64,000 bases of DNA from Kribbella soli (GCF_004331345.1 NZ_SJJZ01000001.1:1860001-1924000); one strand, 5' to 3'; positions 37,976 to 46,709 are shown, counted from the stretch's first letter. Program-made: numbers and translations. The notes: generated by a model not told the origin, from the letters alone.

Positions 37976-38800
37976 TCAGGGTTTGACGGCCAGAACTGCG
38001 CCGATCAGTCGACCCCAAGGGGTCACCTCTTCGGGCTCCAGGTCGGTCCGCCACTGGGCGGCAGGGACCAGTCCCGGCGGAAGGACCGTGAGGCCGTCCG
38101 GGAGGAGCGCGAGGATCTCCTCGTCGGAGCGCCAGCGACCGCGACCGATCGACCCCTGGACGAACTCCTGCAACTCGGCGCTGCGAGGGTCGTCCGCGCT
38201 GCGGAAGTGGCTGACGAAGAAGTAGCTGCCGGAGGGGACGCGGTCGTACCAGAAGCGGACCAGATCGGCCGGGTTCTCGTCATCGTTGAGGTGGTGCAGG
38301 ATCGCGCTCAAGATGATGGCGACCGGCTGCTCGAAGTCAATCAGCGCGCGGGTGTCCGGGCTGTCGTAGATCGCCTTGGGGTCGCGGAGGTCGGCCTGGA
38401 AGACGACTGTGTTCGCGTTCTCGGCCAGCAGGGCGCGGCCGTGGGCCAGGACGATCGGGTCGTTGTCGACGTAGACCACCTTGGACTCGGGCGCGCGCCG
38501 CTGGGCGACCTGGTGGACGTTCTCCGCGGTCGGCAGGCCGCTGCCCAGGTCGAGGAACTGCCGGACCGGTGTGTTCTCCACGATCTCGCGGATCGCCCGG
38601 ACGAGAACGCCGCGGTTGTCCTTCGCGAGCGCGTCGGAACCCGGCATCTGCGTCATGATCTGGTCGACGAGCGCGCGGTCGACGGCGAAGTTGTCCTTGC
38701 CACCGAGCATGTAGTCATAGGCGCGGGCGATGCTTGGCGTGCTCAGGTCGATACCGGGGATCGCGGCTTCTTCGCTGCCCTGGTTTACTTCTTCGGCCAT
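37976..38800 (-). CDS. DUF574 S-adenosylmethionine-dependent methyltransferase
   Basis: A 274-residue protein of the actinobacterial family PF04672 (SAM-dependent methyltransferase). The family's N-terminal IDLSTPSIARAYDYMLGGKD and the SAM site QFLDLGSGLPTAENVHQVAQ with VVYVDNDPIVLAHGRALL are clear. Start at the ATG at 38800 behind GGAGGG. These proteins are abundant in actinobacteria; the methyl acceptor is generally unknown. A TAGAGT-type -10 (around 38844) may drive it. Confidence 0.92.
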   Translation of the reverse strand: MAEEVNQGSEEAAIPGIDLSTPSIARAYDYMLGGKDNFAVDRALVDQIMTQMPGSDALAKDNRGVLVRAIREIVENTPVRQFLDLGSGLPTAENVHQVAQRRAPESKVVYVDNDPIVLAHGRALLAENANTVVFQADLRDPKAIYDSPDTRALIDFEQPVAIILSAILHHLNDDENPADLVRFWYDRVPSGSYFFVSHFRSADDPRSAELQEFVQGSIGRGRWRSDEEILALLPDGLTVLPPGLVPAAQWRTDLEPEEVTPWGRLIGAVLAVKP

Positions 38801-39000
38801 TACGGCTGTCCCTCCGGTCCCTTGGCGTACTACTGCGGTCACTCTATGTCGAGCCTGCCCCGCCCGCACCGTCGAGGACGGTGAAGATCCTCCCCACCCC
38901 GGTTCATCGCACGCCGGCATTGAAGATCTCAGAACATTTGCCGGCCGGCCTGAATGGCATCCGCGGCTGAGAGACGCGACGAAGACTCCCTGAAACGTTG

Positions 39001-39038
39001 AACGCCAGGTCGGGAGCCAACCTCCGACCTGGCGTTTT
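39001..39038. terminator. 13-bp perfect hairpin beside tRNA-Gly
   Basis: AACGCCAGGTCGG (39001-39013) and CCGACCTGGCGTT (39024-39036) pair perfectly around a 10-nt loop. The tRNA on the minus strand would be followed by this hairpin 7 nt after its CCA end; on the plus strand the hairpin is followed by TTCT. Confidence 0.7.
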
Positions 39039-39042
39039 CTCG

Positions 39043-39116
39043 TGGAGCGGGTGACGGGAATCGAACCCGCACTGTCAGCTTGGGAAGCTGATGTTCTGCC
39101 ATTGAACTACACCCGC
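39043..39116 (-). tRNA. tRNA-Gly (anticodon CCC)
   Basis: A 74-nt cloverleaf with CCA encoded. On the minus strand: acceptor GCGGGTG with CACCCGC, D-stem GTTC/GAAC, anticodon stem TCAGC/GCTGA with loop TTCCCAA, so positions 34-36 are CCC, and T-arm GCGGG-TTCGATT-CCCGT. It reads GGG codons. Confidence 0.96.
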
Positions 39117-39473
39117 GCGGCCGGTCTCCCGACAGCGGTGAAGAGCATAGCCGATCCGGGGGCCCGCAACCACGCCGGGTCCGGGTGCCGGGCGCCCCCT
39201 CCGGACCTAACGTGGAACAGCCGGGTTGTTGCACTGTCAGCGGCTCGGGCCCGAATTCGGTGCCGAACGCATCGAAAAGAGCGGGGTGGACGGTTTGCAC
39301 CGGGGGTTCTTGGGCAGTTTTTCACAAAGGGCACGTTCAGGACTGGGCAGGTTCGTGATCTTCTGGCAGATTAGAACGCGTTGCCGGGGGCAACATTCGA
39401 CGCAACGTGAGGATGCGGTCCTCGCCGGGACCGGACAAGATGGTTGCGGGGCAACTGGATGAAGGGGTGAACG
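39117..39473. other. Intergenic region without a recognisable gene
   Basis: These 357 bases between the tRNA and the MarR gene contain no convincing ORF or repeat. They must hold the tRNA promoter (minus strand) and the MarR promoter (plus strand), but I could not single out boxes. Confidence 0.5.
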
Positions 39474-39914
39474 GTGGCAACTGACACAACTGACGCGGTG
39501 GACAACCTGGAGAAGGAACTCGTCACGTTGGCACGGCGGCTGCGCGGTCTGCAGCGGACGCTGTCCGACGAGGCGCACCCGGACCTGGAGCCGGCGCAGT
39601 ACGCGTTGCTGAACCACGTGGAGGAGCTGGCACCGGTGCGGATGGCCGACCTGGTGGCAGCGCTCGAGGTGGACAAGGGACCGGTCAGCCGGGCCTGTGC
39701 GCGACTCGAGGAGGAGGGCCTGCTGAAGCGGGCCGCCGACAAGTCGGACGCGCGTGCGACCCTGCTGACGCTGACCGCGGCCGGAAAGCGCAAGCTGACC
39801 GCGGCCCGGAAGAAGCGGCACAAGGTGATCGAGGACCTGCTCAAGGACTGGTCGCCGGCGCAGGTGAAGACCTTCGCCACCCAGGTGTCGAAGTTCAACA
39901 AGCTGGCCAACTGA
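39474..39914 (+). CDS. MarR-family transcriptional regulator
   Basis: A 146-residue regulator with the MarR winged helix: AQYALLNHVEELAPVRMADL, then VDKGPVSRACARLEEEGLLK as recognition helix and wing DKSDARATLLTLTAAG. The GTG start at 39474 follows a GGGGTGA stretch. There is no obvious target gene adjacent (the next gene is dCTP deaminase), so the regulon cannot be inferred. Confidence 0.92.
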   Translation: MATDTTDAVDNLEKELVTLARRLRGLQRTLSDEAHPDLEPAQYALLNHVEELAPVRMADLVAALEVDKGPVSRACARLEEEGLLKRAADKSDARATLLTLTAAGKRKLTAARKKRHKVIEDLLKDWSPAQVKTFATQVSKFNKLAN

Positions 39915-39938
39915 AGATAGTTGCCTCAGGCCCACGGT

Positions 39939-39991
39939 CTGGTGGTGTGCTCCCGCCGGGGAGCTGAGGGCTCCGGACGACTCACCACCAG
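39939..39991 (+). terminator. Branched inverted repeat after the MarR gene
   Basis: CTGGTGGTG (39939-39947) pairs with CACCACCAG (39983-39991). The interior holds a further GGAGC/GCTCC hairpin. It lies 25 bases past the MarR stop and may end that transcript. Confidence 0.45.
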
Positions 39992-40059
39992 GCGCGGGAA
40001 ACGGGCCTGACCGGCAGCGCGAGCTGTGCGGACGAGCAGCACGCTGCTAACGTGCGACC

Positions 40060-40635
40060 GTGCTGCTCTCCGACCGTGACATCTTGGCCGAGCTCGACGC
40101 GAAGCGGGTCCAGCTGGATCCGTTCGATGCTGCGATGGTGCAGCCGTCGAGTGTCGACGTACGGCTGGACCGGTTCTTCCGGGTCTTCGAGAACCACCGG
40201 TATCCGCATATCGATCCGGCCGAGGAACAGCCCGATCTGACCCGGCTGGTCGAGCCCGAAGGCGGCGAGCCGTTCATCCTGCATCCCGGTGAGTTCGTCC
40301 TGGGATCGACGTACGAGCTCGTCACGCTCCCCGACGACGTCGCCGCCCGACTCGAGGGCAAGTCGTCGCTGGGCCGTCTCGGCCTGCTGACCCACTCCAC
40401 CGCCGGCTTCATCGACCCGGGTTTCTCCGGCCACGTGACGCTCGAGCTGTCGAACGTCGCCACACTGCCGATCAAGCTCTGGCCCGGTATGAAGATCGGC
40501 CAGCTCTGCTTCTTCCGGCTGTCCTCCCCCGCCGAGCACCCGTACGGCTCGTCGAAGTACGGCTCCCGCTACCAGGGCCAGCGCGGCCCGACTCCGTCCC
40601 GCTCCTTCAAGAACTTCCACCGCACCGACGTCTGA
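40060..40635 (+). CDS. dcd: dCTP deaminase
   Basis: A 191-residue enzyme converting dCTP to dUTP for thymidylate synthesis; actinobacterial forms of this length often go directly to dUMP. Conserved blocks: [44 protein letters not shown] with the catalytic Glu in [27 protein letters not shown] and [16 protein letters not shown] start. A strong convergent hairpin follows. Confidence 0.96.
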   Translation: MLLSDRDILAELDAKRVQLDPFDAAMVQPSSVDVRLDRFFRVFENHRYPHIDPAEEQPDLTRLVEPEGGEPFILHPGEFVLGSTYELVTLPDDVAARLEGKSSLGRLGLLTHSTAGFIDPGFSGHVTLELSNVATLPIKLWPGMKIGQLCFFRLSSPAEHPYGSSKYGSRYQGQRGPTPSRSFKNFHRTDV

Positions 40636-40640
40636 CAAAC

Positions 40641-40670
40641 GAAGGGCCCCGGGATTTCCCGGGGCCCTTC
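40641..40670. terminator. 14-bp bidirectional terminator
   Basis: GAAGGGCCCCGGGA and its exact complement separated by TT lie between the converging dcd gene (ends 40635) and the lipoprotein gene (ends 40683), so it can serve both. Confidence 0.8.
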
Positions 40671-40682
40671 GCGTCAGCTGTG

Positions 40683-42161
40683 TCAGGCAGTCGGCTTCAT
40701 GACGATGCTGACCAACTGGATGTCGGTACTGCCGTAACCACTGCCCTTCGGCAGCTGCCCGAAGACGCCGCCGTACGGCGATACCGCGTCCGGGGACACC
40801 TGCGTGCCGTTGTAAAGGCTCATGTCGTTCCCGCCGGCAGACGTGCCGGGTGACTCGGAGGCGCCGCCTGACGGAGAATCACTGTCCGACGGGGAGCCAC
40901 CGGACGTCGGGGAGCCCGAGGGCGTCTCGCCAGGCGACGGGTTGCTCGACGGGAGATCCTCGCCGGTCTTCGCGTCGAGCAGCACCGGCTGCTTCTCGGT
41001 CTGCACGTACACAACGCCGTGGAACGCCGCGGTCACGTTCGGCACGACCCGTCCTCCGGACTCACTGGTGTAGCCCCACGCCTTCTTGCCGGTCTCGTCG
41101 TCGAACCCGAAGATCTCCTGCGGACCGGTGGGCGCCTTCTCCCGGCAGACGACCGAGCTCGCCTGGTCCCAGGTGCACTCGTACCCACCGGAGTCCCGAT
41201 CTTTCAGTCCGGGCGCCGACTTCACCACAGCGCCGGTCGACAGATCTACCGAGTAGAGCGAAGCGACCTGATCCATGGTGGCGCTCGAGTACAGCGTGCT
41301 GTAGAAGAAGCCGTGCTTGGCTCCGCCGGCGAGCGGCCGCACCTCGCCCTGCTTCAGCGGGATCTGCTTCGTGACCTTGCCGCTCGCACCGTCGACGAGG
41401 ACTACCCCGGAATCGTTGGCATTCTGCTTGCTCTCGGGCTTCGCGCCCGCGACCACGCCGTTGTGCACGGCACCCGGCAGGATGTTCGGCAGCTCAGTAC
41501 CCTTCTTGGTGCCGGGGTCCGCATACACCGTCGCCGTGGCGCCGCCGCTGGCCACACCGACGGCGACCTGGCCGGTCTCCGGGTCGTACTGGGCGTTCGA
41601 GATATGCAAGGCGCTTGACGTCACGGCGCTCATCGGCGTGGACACCTCGGCGAGCTTCTGACCGGACATGACGTCGATCCACTGGACCAGCACCAGGTCC
41701 TTCGGCTTCTGCGTGCCGTTGCCCTTGTCGGACTGTGCGTAGGCGACCACCGCAACGTCCTTGCCGTCGACCTTGACCGCCATCGGATCGGTGACACCGC
41801 TGACCGTGGTGGTCTCCGCCTCGGTCGACTTGATCTGCCAGAGCTTGTTCGGGTCCACGACGTCGTGGCCGGTGAGACCCCGGTAGTTCACGAACAGGGC
41901 CGCCTGGCCGACCATACCGACCTTGGTTTCGTCGTACATTTCCCGGCCCTCGTAGTCGGGCACCGGGTACGCCGCGGCGACACTGAACGCCTTGGGTGGG
42001 TCGAAGGTCGGGGCGGTCGGGGCCGACGGTGTGGCCGAGGTGGTGGACTGGCCGCCGTTGTTCTCGGAGCCCGAGTCGGACTTCTTGTCGTTGCCGCCGC
42101 AACCGGCTACCAGGATCAGGGCTGCGGTGACAGCTGTGGTTGCCACCATCGGACGCAACAT
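40683..42161 (-). CDS. Large lipoprotein, beta-propeller-like
   Basis: A 492-residue lipoprotein with a signal peptide and lipobox VAGC (Cys21), a Ser/Thr/Pro linker, a repeat-containing domain resembling PQQ/WD beta-propeller blades (LYSVDLSTGAVVKSAPGLKD, IFGFDDETGKKAWGYTSESG, VYVQTEKQPVLLDAKTGEDL), and a low-complexity Ser/Pro/Gly segment before a short conserved tail. Likely surface-anchored. Function unknown. Confidence 0.85.
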   Translation of the reverse strand: MLRPMVATTAVTAALILVAGCGGNDKKSDSGSENNGGQSTTSATPSAPTAPTFDPPKAFSVAAAYPVPDYEGREMYDETKVGMVGQAALFVNYRGLTGHDVVDPNKLWQIKSTEAETTTVSGVTDPMAVKVDGKDVAVVAYAQSDKGNGTQKPKDLVLVQWIDVMSGQKLAEVSTPMSAVTSSALHISNAQYDPETGQVAVGVASGGATATVYADPGTKKGTELPNILPGAVHNGVVAGAKPESKQNANDSGVVLVDGASGKVTKQIPLKQGEVRPLAGGAKHGFFYSTLYSSATMDQVASLYSVDLSTGAVVKSAPGLKDRDSGGYECTWDQASSVVCREKAPTGPQEIFGFDDETGKKAWGYTSESGGRVVPNVTAAFHGVVYVQTEKQPVLLDAKTGEDLPSSNPSPGETPSGSPTSGGSPSDSDSPSGGASESPGTSAGGNDMSLYNGTQVSPDAVSPYGGVFGQLPKGSGYGSTDIQLVSIVMKPTA

Positions 42162-42351
42162 CGTTGGTTTCTCTCCCAGGTCGCCGAGAATGATCGACTG
42201 AACGCTAGCAGTGTCCGCGGGTCCGCCCGGCGGTTATCCACAGGCATTGCACGAACCTGCAGCGCTCGGTGGTGCTAGCGGCGGCCGACGAGTCCGAGCT
42301 TCTCCAGTACGGCGCAGATCGCGGCGGCCGCGCCGTTCAGCGGTACGCCGT

Positions 42352-42600
42352 TCATCGGACGATCGAGAGTCCGGTCCCGCGGCGGTGGCGGGGCTGCGGC
42401 TCGGTCAGCGGCCGGGTGGCCGGCTCGGTCAGGCGGCGGGAGGCGGGCTCCAGCCGGTCGGCCAGCTTGCGCAGCGCACCCGCCAGGCCCTCCCGCGGGC
42501 TGGTCCGGGTCGTGTACTGGCGCCGCAGCGCCCGGGCCTCGGCGGCCTGCACCCGCTCGGCGATGCGGTAACGGGCAACTTCCTGCTGTTCGCTGATCAT
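42352..42600 (-). CDS. Small basic protein of unknown function
   Basis: An 82-residue protein beginning MISEQQEVARYRIAERVQAA at the ATG at 42600, with GGGGAGC upstream. It is Arg/Ala/Glu-rich, predicted helical and basic, with a repeated LTEPxxRPLTEP motif near the end. No family recognised. It lies downstream of the DUF4097 operon, past a strong hairpin. Confidence 0.6.
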   Translation of the reverse strand: MISEQQEVARYRIAERVQAAEARALRRQYTTRTSPREGLAGALRKLADRLEPASRRLTEPATRPLTEPQPRHRRGTGLSIVR

Positions 42601-42668
42601 GGTCGTGCTCCCCTCGCGTAGTCCCCGTGCGATGAATCCCCGTGCCGGTTTTCGGCAGTGCTTCGCCC

Positions 42669-42692
42669 AGGTCCCGCCCGGAGGCGGGACCT
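42669..42692 (-). terminator. 10-bp hairpin after the DUF4097 gene
   Basis: AGGTCCCGCC and GGCGGGACCT enclose a CGGA tetraloop, 67 bases past the DUF4097 stop codon. There is no T-run. It probably ends the ribbon-helix-helix/DUF4097 transcript. Confidence 0.6.
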
Positions 42693-42758
42693 CTGGCTCC
42701 CCTACATGAACCCAACGAACCCGACGAGGCCGATCCGACACGTGGGGTCGTACTTGGG

Positions 42759-43595
42759 TCAGACCTTGACGACGGTGATGTCGCCGGAGACGGTGCGGGC
42801 CCGCAGCATCAGGGCGGGCTCCCCCTCGGCCGGCTTCTGGCCGGGCTCGAGATCGCACCGGATCCGCCCGGTGACCGTCTTCAGGTCCAGGTACGTCGGA
42901 AGTCCGTCCGGGACCCCGATCTGTACGTCGCCGCGGGCCGTCTCGGCCTGGACGCTCGGCCCGTCGGCGATCTCGACCTTGACGTCGCCGGAGCCGGAGG
43001 TGGCGACCGAGTGGTCGCGGATCCGCTCGATGGTGATGTCACCCGAGCCGACCTTGACGGAGGTGGGACCGGCCGCGTCGCCGATCGTGACGTCGCCGGA
43101 GCCGGTGCTCAGGCCGAGCGCGTCGCCGGCCTCCTCGATGTCGATCGAGCCCGAGCCGGTGCCGGCCCGGACCGCGCCGGCGGCCGACTCGACCTTGACG
43201 TCACCGCTGCCGGTGTTGATGCCGAGCTCGTGCTCGACCCGGGTCAGCCGGACGTCGCCGGAGCCGGTCGCGAGTCGCGCGGAGCCGAGCGGCACCTGCG
43301 ACACGATGTCGCCCGAGCCGGTCTTGACGCGGGCGTCGAGGACCGTGGAGGTGGCGATCCGGAGCGTGATCTCCGGGCCGCGGCGGACGTTGCGCGGGCT
43401 CTCGACGACGAGCTCGCCGTCGGTGACCTCGAAGACGATGCCGTCGTCGTCGCCGTCGACCTCCATCGAGACCACGGTGCCTTCGCCCTCGGGGTTGGGC
43501 CCGAGCTCGACCAGGCCGGAGCCGATCTCGATCCGGATCCGGTTGATCCGCTCGTTCTCGTCGTCGATGAACTGGGTGGCACTCCGCTCGCTCAT
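42759..43595 (-). CDS. DUF4097 beta-repeat protein
   Basis: A 278-residue protein made of short beta repeats. The phrase TGSGDV or close variants recurs about every 20 residues (KTGSGDIVSQ, ATGSGDVRLT, NTGSGDVKVE, STGSGDVTIG, VGSGDITIE), giving a right-handed beta-helix-like solenoid known as DUF4097/DUF4098. No signal peptide. Start at the ATG at 43595, which overlaps the stop of the upstream RHH gene (ATGA). Function unknown; homologues often sit in operons with small DNA-binding proteins. Confidence 0.88.
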   Translation of the reverse strand: MSERSATQFIDDENERINRIRIEIGSGLVELGPNPEGEGTVVSMEVDGDDDGIVFEVTDGELVVESPRNVRRGPEITLRIATSTVLDARVKTGSGDIVSQVPLGSARLATGSGDVRLTRVEHELGINTGSGDVKVESAAGAVRAGTGSGSIDIEEAGDALGLSTGSGDVTIGDAAGPTSVKVGSGDITIERIRDHSVATSGSGDVKVEIADGPSVQAETARGDVQIGVPDGLPTYLDLKTVTGRIRCDLEPGQKPAEGEPALMLRARTVSGDITVVKV

Positions 43596-44332
43596 TCTGC
43601 CCATCCCGTCAGTCGCTGGCCCGGGCCGTGTCCGCCACGGCGGCGTTCCTTGTCCTCGCGTCGCCGGTCCTTGTCCTCCCGGCGGCGGTCCCGGTCGTCA
43701 CGGCGCCGGTCGCGCTCGAACCGGCCGCGGTCCTGGCCGAAGACGCCTTCCTCGCCGAAGACCCCGTCGGGGCCGAGCGGTCCGTTGGGACCCAGCGGGC
43801 CCTCCGGGCCGAACACCGGGCCACGCGGTGGGCGCGGCGGCCGGGGCGGGCGCGGGCCGCCGCGGCGGCGCTCGCTGAGCTCGGTCATCACGGTGCGCAT
43901 CAGCCACGCGTTCGAGGAGATGCCCTCGGCGTCGGCGGCCTCGTCGACCTTGTTCTTGATCGACATCGGCAGCCGCAGCGTGATCCGCGCGGTCGGCTCG
44001 TCGGCGTCGAACACGAACTGCTCGTCCGCCTCGGCGTCGGTCTCGTCGTCGATGTCTTCTTCGATCTCGTCCGGACCGGTCAGCTGGCTGGGCGCCGGCG
44101 TGACCACGAACTCCGGGCGGCCGCCGGCCATCCGGAGCTCGACCGAACCCGGGGACAGCTCACGGCTGATCTCCCCGGCGGCGTCGGACAGGGCTGAGAT
44201 GAGGGCCAGGCGGCCTGCGTCATCCAGCGTTGCCCCGAGGCGCTGTGCCACGGAGCGAGTTTGCTCGTCGGCCAGGGCGGTGGCGTTCTCAACGCTCCGC
44301 CGGACCGACTCGAGGTAGTGGTCAAGTTCCAT
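43592..44332 (-). CDS. Ribbon-helix-helix domain protein with charged, repetitive tail
   Basis: A 246-residue protein. A central ribbon-helix-helix DNA-binding motif (ARITLRLPMSIKNKVDEAAD, AEGISSNAWLMRTVMTEL, about 118-156) follows an acidic stretch. The C-terminal third is low-complexity: PPRPPRPPRGP, a collagen-like GPEGPLGPNGPLGPDGVFG, and a run of DRRRxDR repeats. It is coupled to the DUF4097 gene and preceded by phased TGACGTCA palindromes, so it is probably an autoregulator. The low-complexity tail is unusual for this class. Confidence 0.82.
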   Translation of the reverse strand: MELDHYLESVRRSVENATALADEQTRSVAQRLGATLDDAGRLALISALSDAAGEISRELSPGSVELRMAGGRPEFVVTPAPSQLTGPDEIEEDIDDETDAEADEQFVFDADEPTARITLRLPMSIKNKVDEAADAEGISSNAWLMRTVMTELSERRRGGPRPPRPPRPPRGPVFGPEGPLGPNGPLGPDGVFGEEGVFGQDRGRFERDRRRDDRDRRREDKDRRREDKERRRGGHGPGQRLTGWAE

Positions 44333-44343
44333 GACAGCAAGTA

Positions 44344-44383
44344 TGACGTCATCGTGACGTCACTGTCAACCCCCGTGATGTCA
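44344..44383. promoter_or_regulatory. Phased TGACGTCA palindromes
   Basis: TGACGTCA at 44344-44351 and 44355-44362, and TGATGTCA at 44376-44383, are spaced 11 and 21 bp. They lie 12-51 bp upstream of the RHH gene and 60-99 bp from the divergent SDR gene. Ribbon-helix-helix repressors bind such short palindromes cooperatively on one face of the helix. Confidence 0.65.
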
Positions 44384-44442
44384 TGTCGTCGTCAGATTGG
44401 CGTCAGAGGCACAATGGCGACCAGTCGTCGACAGGAGGAACC

Positions 44443-45237
44443 GTGTCCAGAGGAGTACTGATCACCGGTGCGTCGAGGGGTGTCGGCGCGGCCGCCGCGC
44501 GGACGTTCGCGGCCGCCGGCGACCGGGTCGTGCTGCACTGCCGCGGCGCCGTCGATCGCGCCGAGGAGGTCCGCGCCGGGCTGCCCGGTGAGGGCCACGC
44601 GGTGATCGCCGCGGACCTCGGCGATGCCGCCGCAATCCCTTCCCTGGTTGCGGAATCGGCCGCCGCACTAGGTCGCGTCGACGTGCTGGTGAACAACGCC
44701 GCGATGTTCGTCGACGAGCCGGTCGCGGGCTCCCGCCGGATCGGTCACCCGCTGGCGGAGACGTCGTACGACGAATGGGTCGCGACGTGGCGTCGTACGC
44801 TCGCCGTTAACCTCGAGGGTGCCGCGCACGTGACCTGGTGCGTGGCGCGGCAGATGCTCGACAAGGACCCCGCGGACGGCGTCCGGCGGGGCGCGATCGT
44901 CAACGTCGGGTCCCGCGGCGCCTACCGCGGTGAGCCCGATGTCCCGGCGTACGGCGCCTCTAAGGCCGGTCTGCACTCGCTCGGGCAGTCGTTGGCGGCA
45001 TCACTGGCGCCACATGACATCACCGTGACGTCAATCGCGCCCGGTTTCATCGCCACCGACATGACCGAGACGTTCCTCGCGGGCCCCGGCGGCGACGCGA
45101 TCCGGGCGCAGAGCCCGTTCGGCCGCGTCGCGACCGCCGAGGAGGTCGGGAACGCGATCTACTGGCTCGCCTCAGCCCAGGCGAACTGGGCGAGCGGCGC
45201 GGTCCTCGACTTCAACGGCGCGTCGTACCTGCACTGA
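44443..45237 (+). CDS. Short-chain dehydrogenase/reductase
   Basis: A 264-residue classical SDR. NAD(P) motif ITGASRGVGAAAARTFA, NNAAMF, catalytic Ser in IVNVGSRGAYRG and YGASK supplying Tyr and Lys, ending in GAVLDFNGASYLH. The GTG at 44443 behind AGGAGGAA is the start. The substrate is not evident; the tail resembles FabG-like oxidoreductases. Its 3' end overlaps the convergent CPBP gene by 66 bases. Confidence 0.92.
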   Translation: MSRGVLITGASRGVGAAAARTFAAAGDRVVLHCRGAVDRAEEVRAGLPGEGHAVIAADLGDAAAIPSLVAESAAALGRVDVLVNNAAMFVDEPVAGSRRIGHPLAETSYDEWVATWRRTLAVNLEGAAHVTWCVARQMLDKDPADGVRRGAIVNVGSRGAYRGEPDVPAYGASKAGLHSLGQSLAASLAPHDITVTSIAPGFIATDMTETFLAGPGGDAIRAQSPFGRVATAEEVGNAIYWLASAQANWASGAVLDFNGASYLH

Positions 45238-45939
45238 GCTGACCGCCACGGCGGCGATCGTCCAGACCACCGCGAGGACGGCCATCGGGAACAGGTCGCC
45301 GTCCTCCTCGGTGAACAGCAGGATCAGCGAGAGGTTGACCGCGGCGTGGGCTGCGGTGGCGACGACGAGGTTGGTACGACGTGCGCCCCGCAGTACGGCG
45401 CCCATCACCACCGACAGCGCGGTCGCCATCACGACGAACAGACCCATGTACGCGAGCCCGTGCTCGAAACCGCCGATGTGCCAGAAGCCCCACAACATAC
45501 CGACGACGAGCGAGGAACGCAGTACGGAGAACCGGGTCTGCAGGTACGGCTGCAAGTACGCGCGCCATCCGAGCTCCTCGCCCGCTGCGCCGACGATCAT
45601 CGTGATCACCAGAACGCCGAACGGGAACGGCAAGCTCTCCGCCCGCCAGGTCCGGCCCGCGACGACATGCACGAGTACGGACACGAGCATTGCCGCCACG
45701 ACGATGCCCACCACCAGTGCAGATCGCCCCGCCGCGACGCCCGCCGGCGTGAACCGTGCGTCGACCCGAGTGGTACGGCGGAACAGCAGGAACATCACGC
45801 CGACGCCGAGGGCCGGCGCGAACTGGACCAGCTGGATCAGGTCAGGACTCGGCCCGGTCGCCGTCTGCAGCGCGTTGAGGATCCCGCTGAAGACCATCGT
45901 GACCAGATAGAAGACCAGAACGCGCAGGAACACCGTCAC
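45172..45939 (-). CDS. CPBP-family intramembrane metalloprotease
   Basis: A 255-residue membrane protein with about seven TM helices and the CPBP/Rce1 motifs EELGWRAYL (catalytic Glu pair and Arg), FWHIGG and AHAAVN. The start is uncertain: GTG at 45939, or GTG at 45933, which has AGGAG 5 nt upstream. Either start lies inside the end of the TetR gene upstream, so the two are coupled through an overlap of about 98 bases. Target unknown. Confidence 0.87.
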   Translation of the reverse strand: MTVFLRVLVFYLVTMVFSGILNALQTATGPSPDLIQLVQFAPALGVGVMFLLFRRTTRVDARFTPAGVAAGRSALVVGIVVAAMLVSVLVHVVAGRTWRAESLPFPFGVLVITMIVGAAGEELGWRAYLQPYLQTRFSVLRSSLVVGMLWGFWHIGGFEHGLAYMGLFVVMATALSVVMGAVLRGARRTNLVVATAAHAAVNLSLILLFTEEDGDLFPMAVLAVVWTIAAVAVSSVQVRRAVEVEDRAARPVRLG

Positions 45940-46522
45940 TCCTGAGGTAGGGGGCGATCAGCAGGTCGAGCTGCTCGGTGAGGAACTCGGACAGCGAGCC
46001 CCAGCCGTTCACCGCCCAGACCTGGAGCGCGCCGTTGAAACAGACAAGGGTGTGCCGAGCCAGCGCCGGTACGTCGGTGTCCGCGCGGAGCTCACCGACT
46101 TCCACCGCGGCCCGGTAGAACGTGTCGCAGCTGTCGACGATCGCCGCGGAGTGCGCCAGCGCGTGCTGCCGGAACTCCGGATCCGCGACGTCGAGCTGGA
46201 CGAAGCCGAGACCGTTGCCGAGCTCCTCGCGGCGCTTGATGTGCGCGACCGCCGACAGCGCGAAGTCCCGCAGCGTGGCGAGCGGGGAGGCGTTCCGGGC
46301 GGCGGCCTCCTCGGCCGCGAGCTTGACCATCAGCGGCGACCGCGCGGCGGACGCGAGCAGCAGACCACGCTTGGACCCGAACCGCTGCATCAGCGTCGGC
46401 GGCGCCAGTCCGACGCGGGAGCCGACCGCCGCGAGGGTCAGTTTCACCGGTCCGAGCTCGGCCAGGACCTGGCGAGTGGCATCCAGGATCGCGTCGTCGC
46501 TCACCAGCCGTGGCCGGGCCAT
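45842..46522 (-). CDS. TetR-family regulator
   Basis: A 226-residue regulator with N-terminal HTH (SDDAILDATRQVLAELGPVK, LTLAAVGSRVGLAPPTLMQR, FGSKRGLLLAS) and a helical ligand domain. Start at the ATG at 46522 with GGAGG 7 nt upstream rather than at the ATG ten codons earlier. The last 30 residues (RSGLLSGHDGLQRDPQRAAD) are not conserved-looking and lie over the start of the CPBP gene, which it probably regulates. Confidence 0.88.
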   Translation of the reverse strand: MARPRLVSDDAILDATRQVLAELGPVKLTLAAVGSRVGLAPPTLMQRFGSKRGLLLASAARSPLMVKLAAEEAAARNASPLATLRDFALSAVAHIKRREELGNGLGFVQLDVADPEFRQHALAHSAAIVDSCDTFYRAAVEVGELRADTDVPALARHTLVCFNGALQVWAVNGWGSLSEFLTEQLDLLIAPYLRSDGVPARSGLLSGHDGLQRDPQRAADGDRAES

Positions 46523-46542
46523 CTCAGCGCCTCCGAGTTTGT

Positions 46543-46554
46543 GAATGGCCATTC
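46543..46554. promoter_or_regulatory. Palindrome upstream of the TetR gene
   Basis: GAATGGCCATTC is a perfect 12-bp palindrome, 21 bp upstream of the TetR start codon. It is a likely site for autoregulation and could also affect the divergent gene beginning at 46710. Confidence 0.55.
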
Positions 46555-46709
46555 GCTAATACACGAAATCGTAACAGATCCTTGTTGGCTCAGTTATTCA
46601 GTGACAACGGGTGAGCTTCCGGACACCTGGAGAGGGGTCCGGACCAGTGCACCCGCCGTCCGGTGCACCCGTCCGTGGGCCGGGCTCGTCGGACAACGGG
46701 AGCCTCTTC

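Noticed and set aside
39042..39374. Plus-strand frame beginning MERVTGIEPALSAWEADVLP
   Set aside because: It is the translation of the tRNA-Gly gene in antisense; such peptides appear over tRNAs in many genomes and are not real.
41255..41275. GAGCGAAGCGACC inside the lipoprotein gene as a third copy of the hairpin element
   Set aside because: It lies within ordinary coding sequence and has no flanking inverted repeat, so it is probably chance.
42642..44318. Long plus-strand frames opposite the RHH and DUF4097 genes
   Set aside because: Composition (Asp/Arg/Val-rich, or Ser/Arg/Pro-rich) and lack of any motif mark them as shadows of the two well-supported minus-strand genes, which have matched starts and a 4-base junction.
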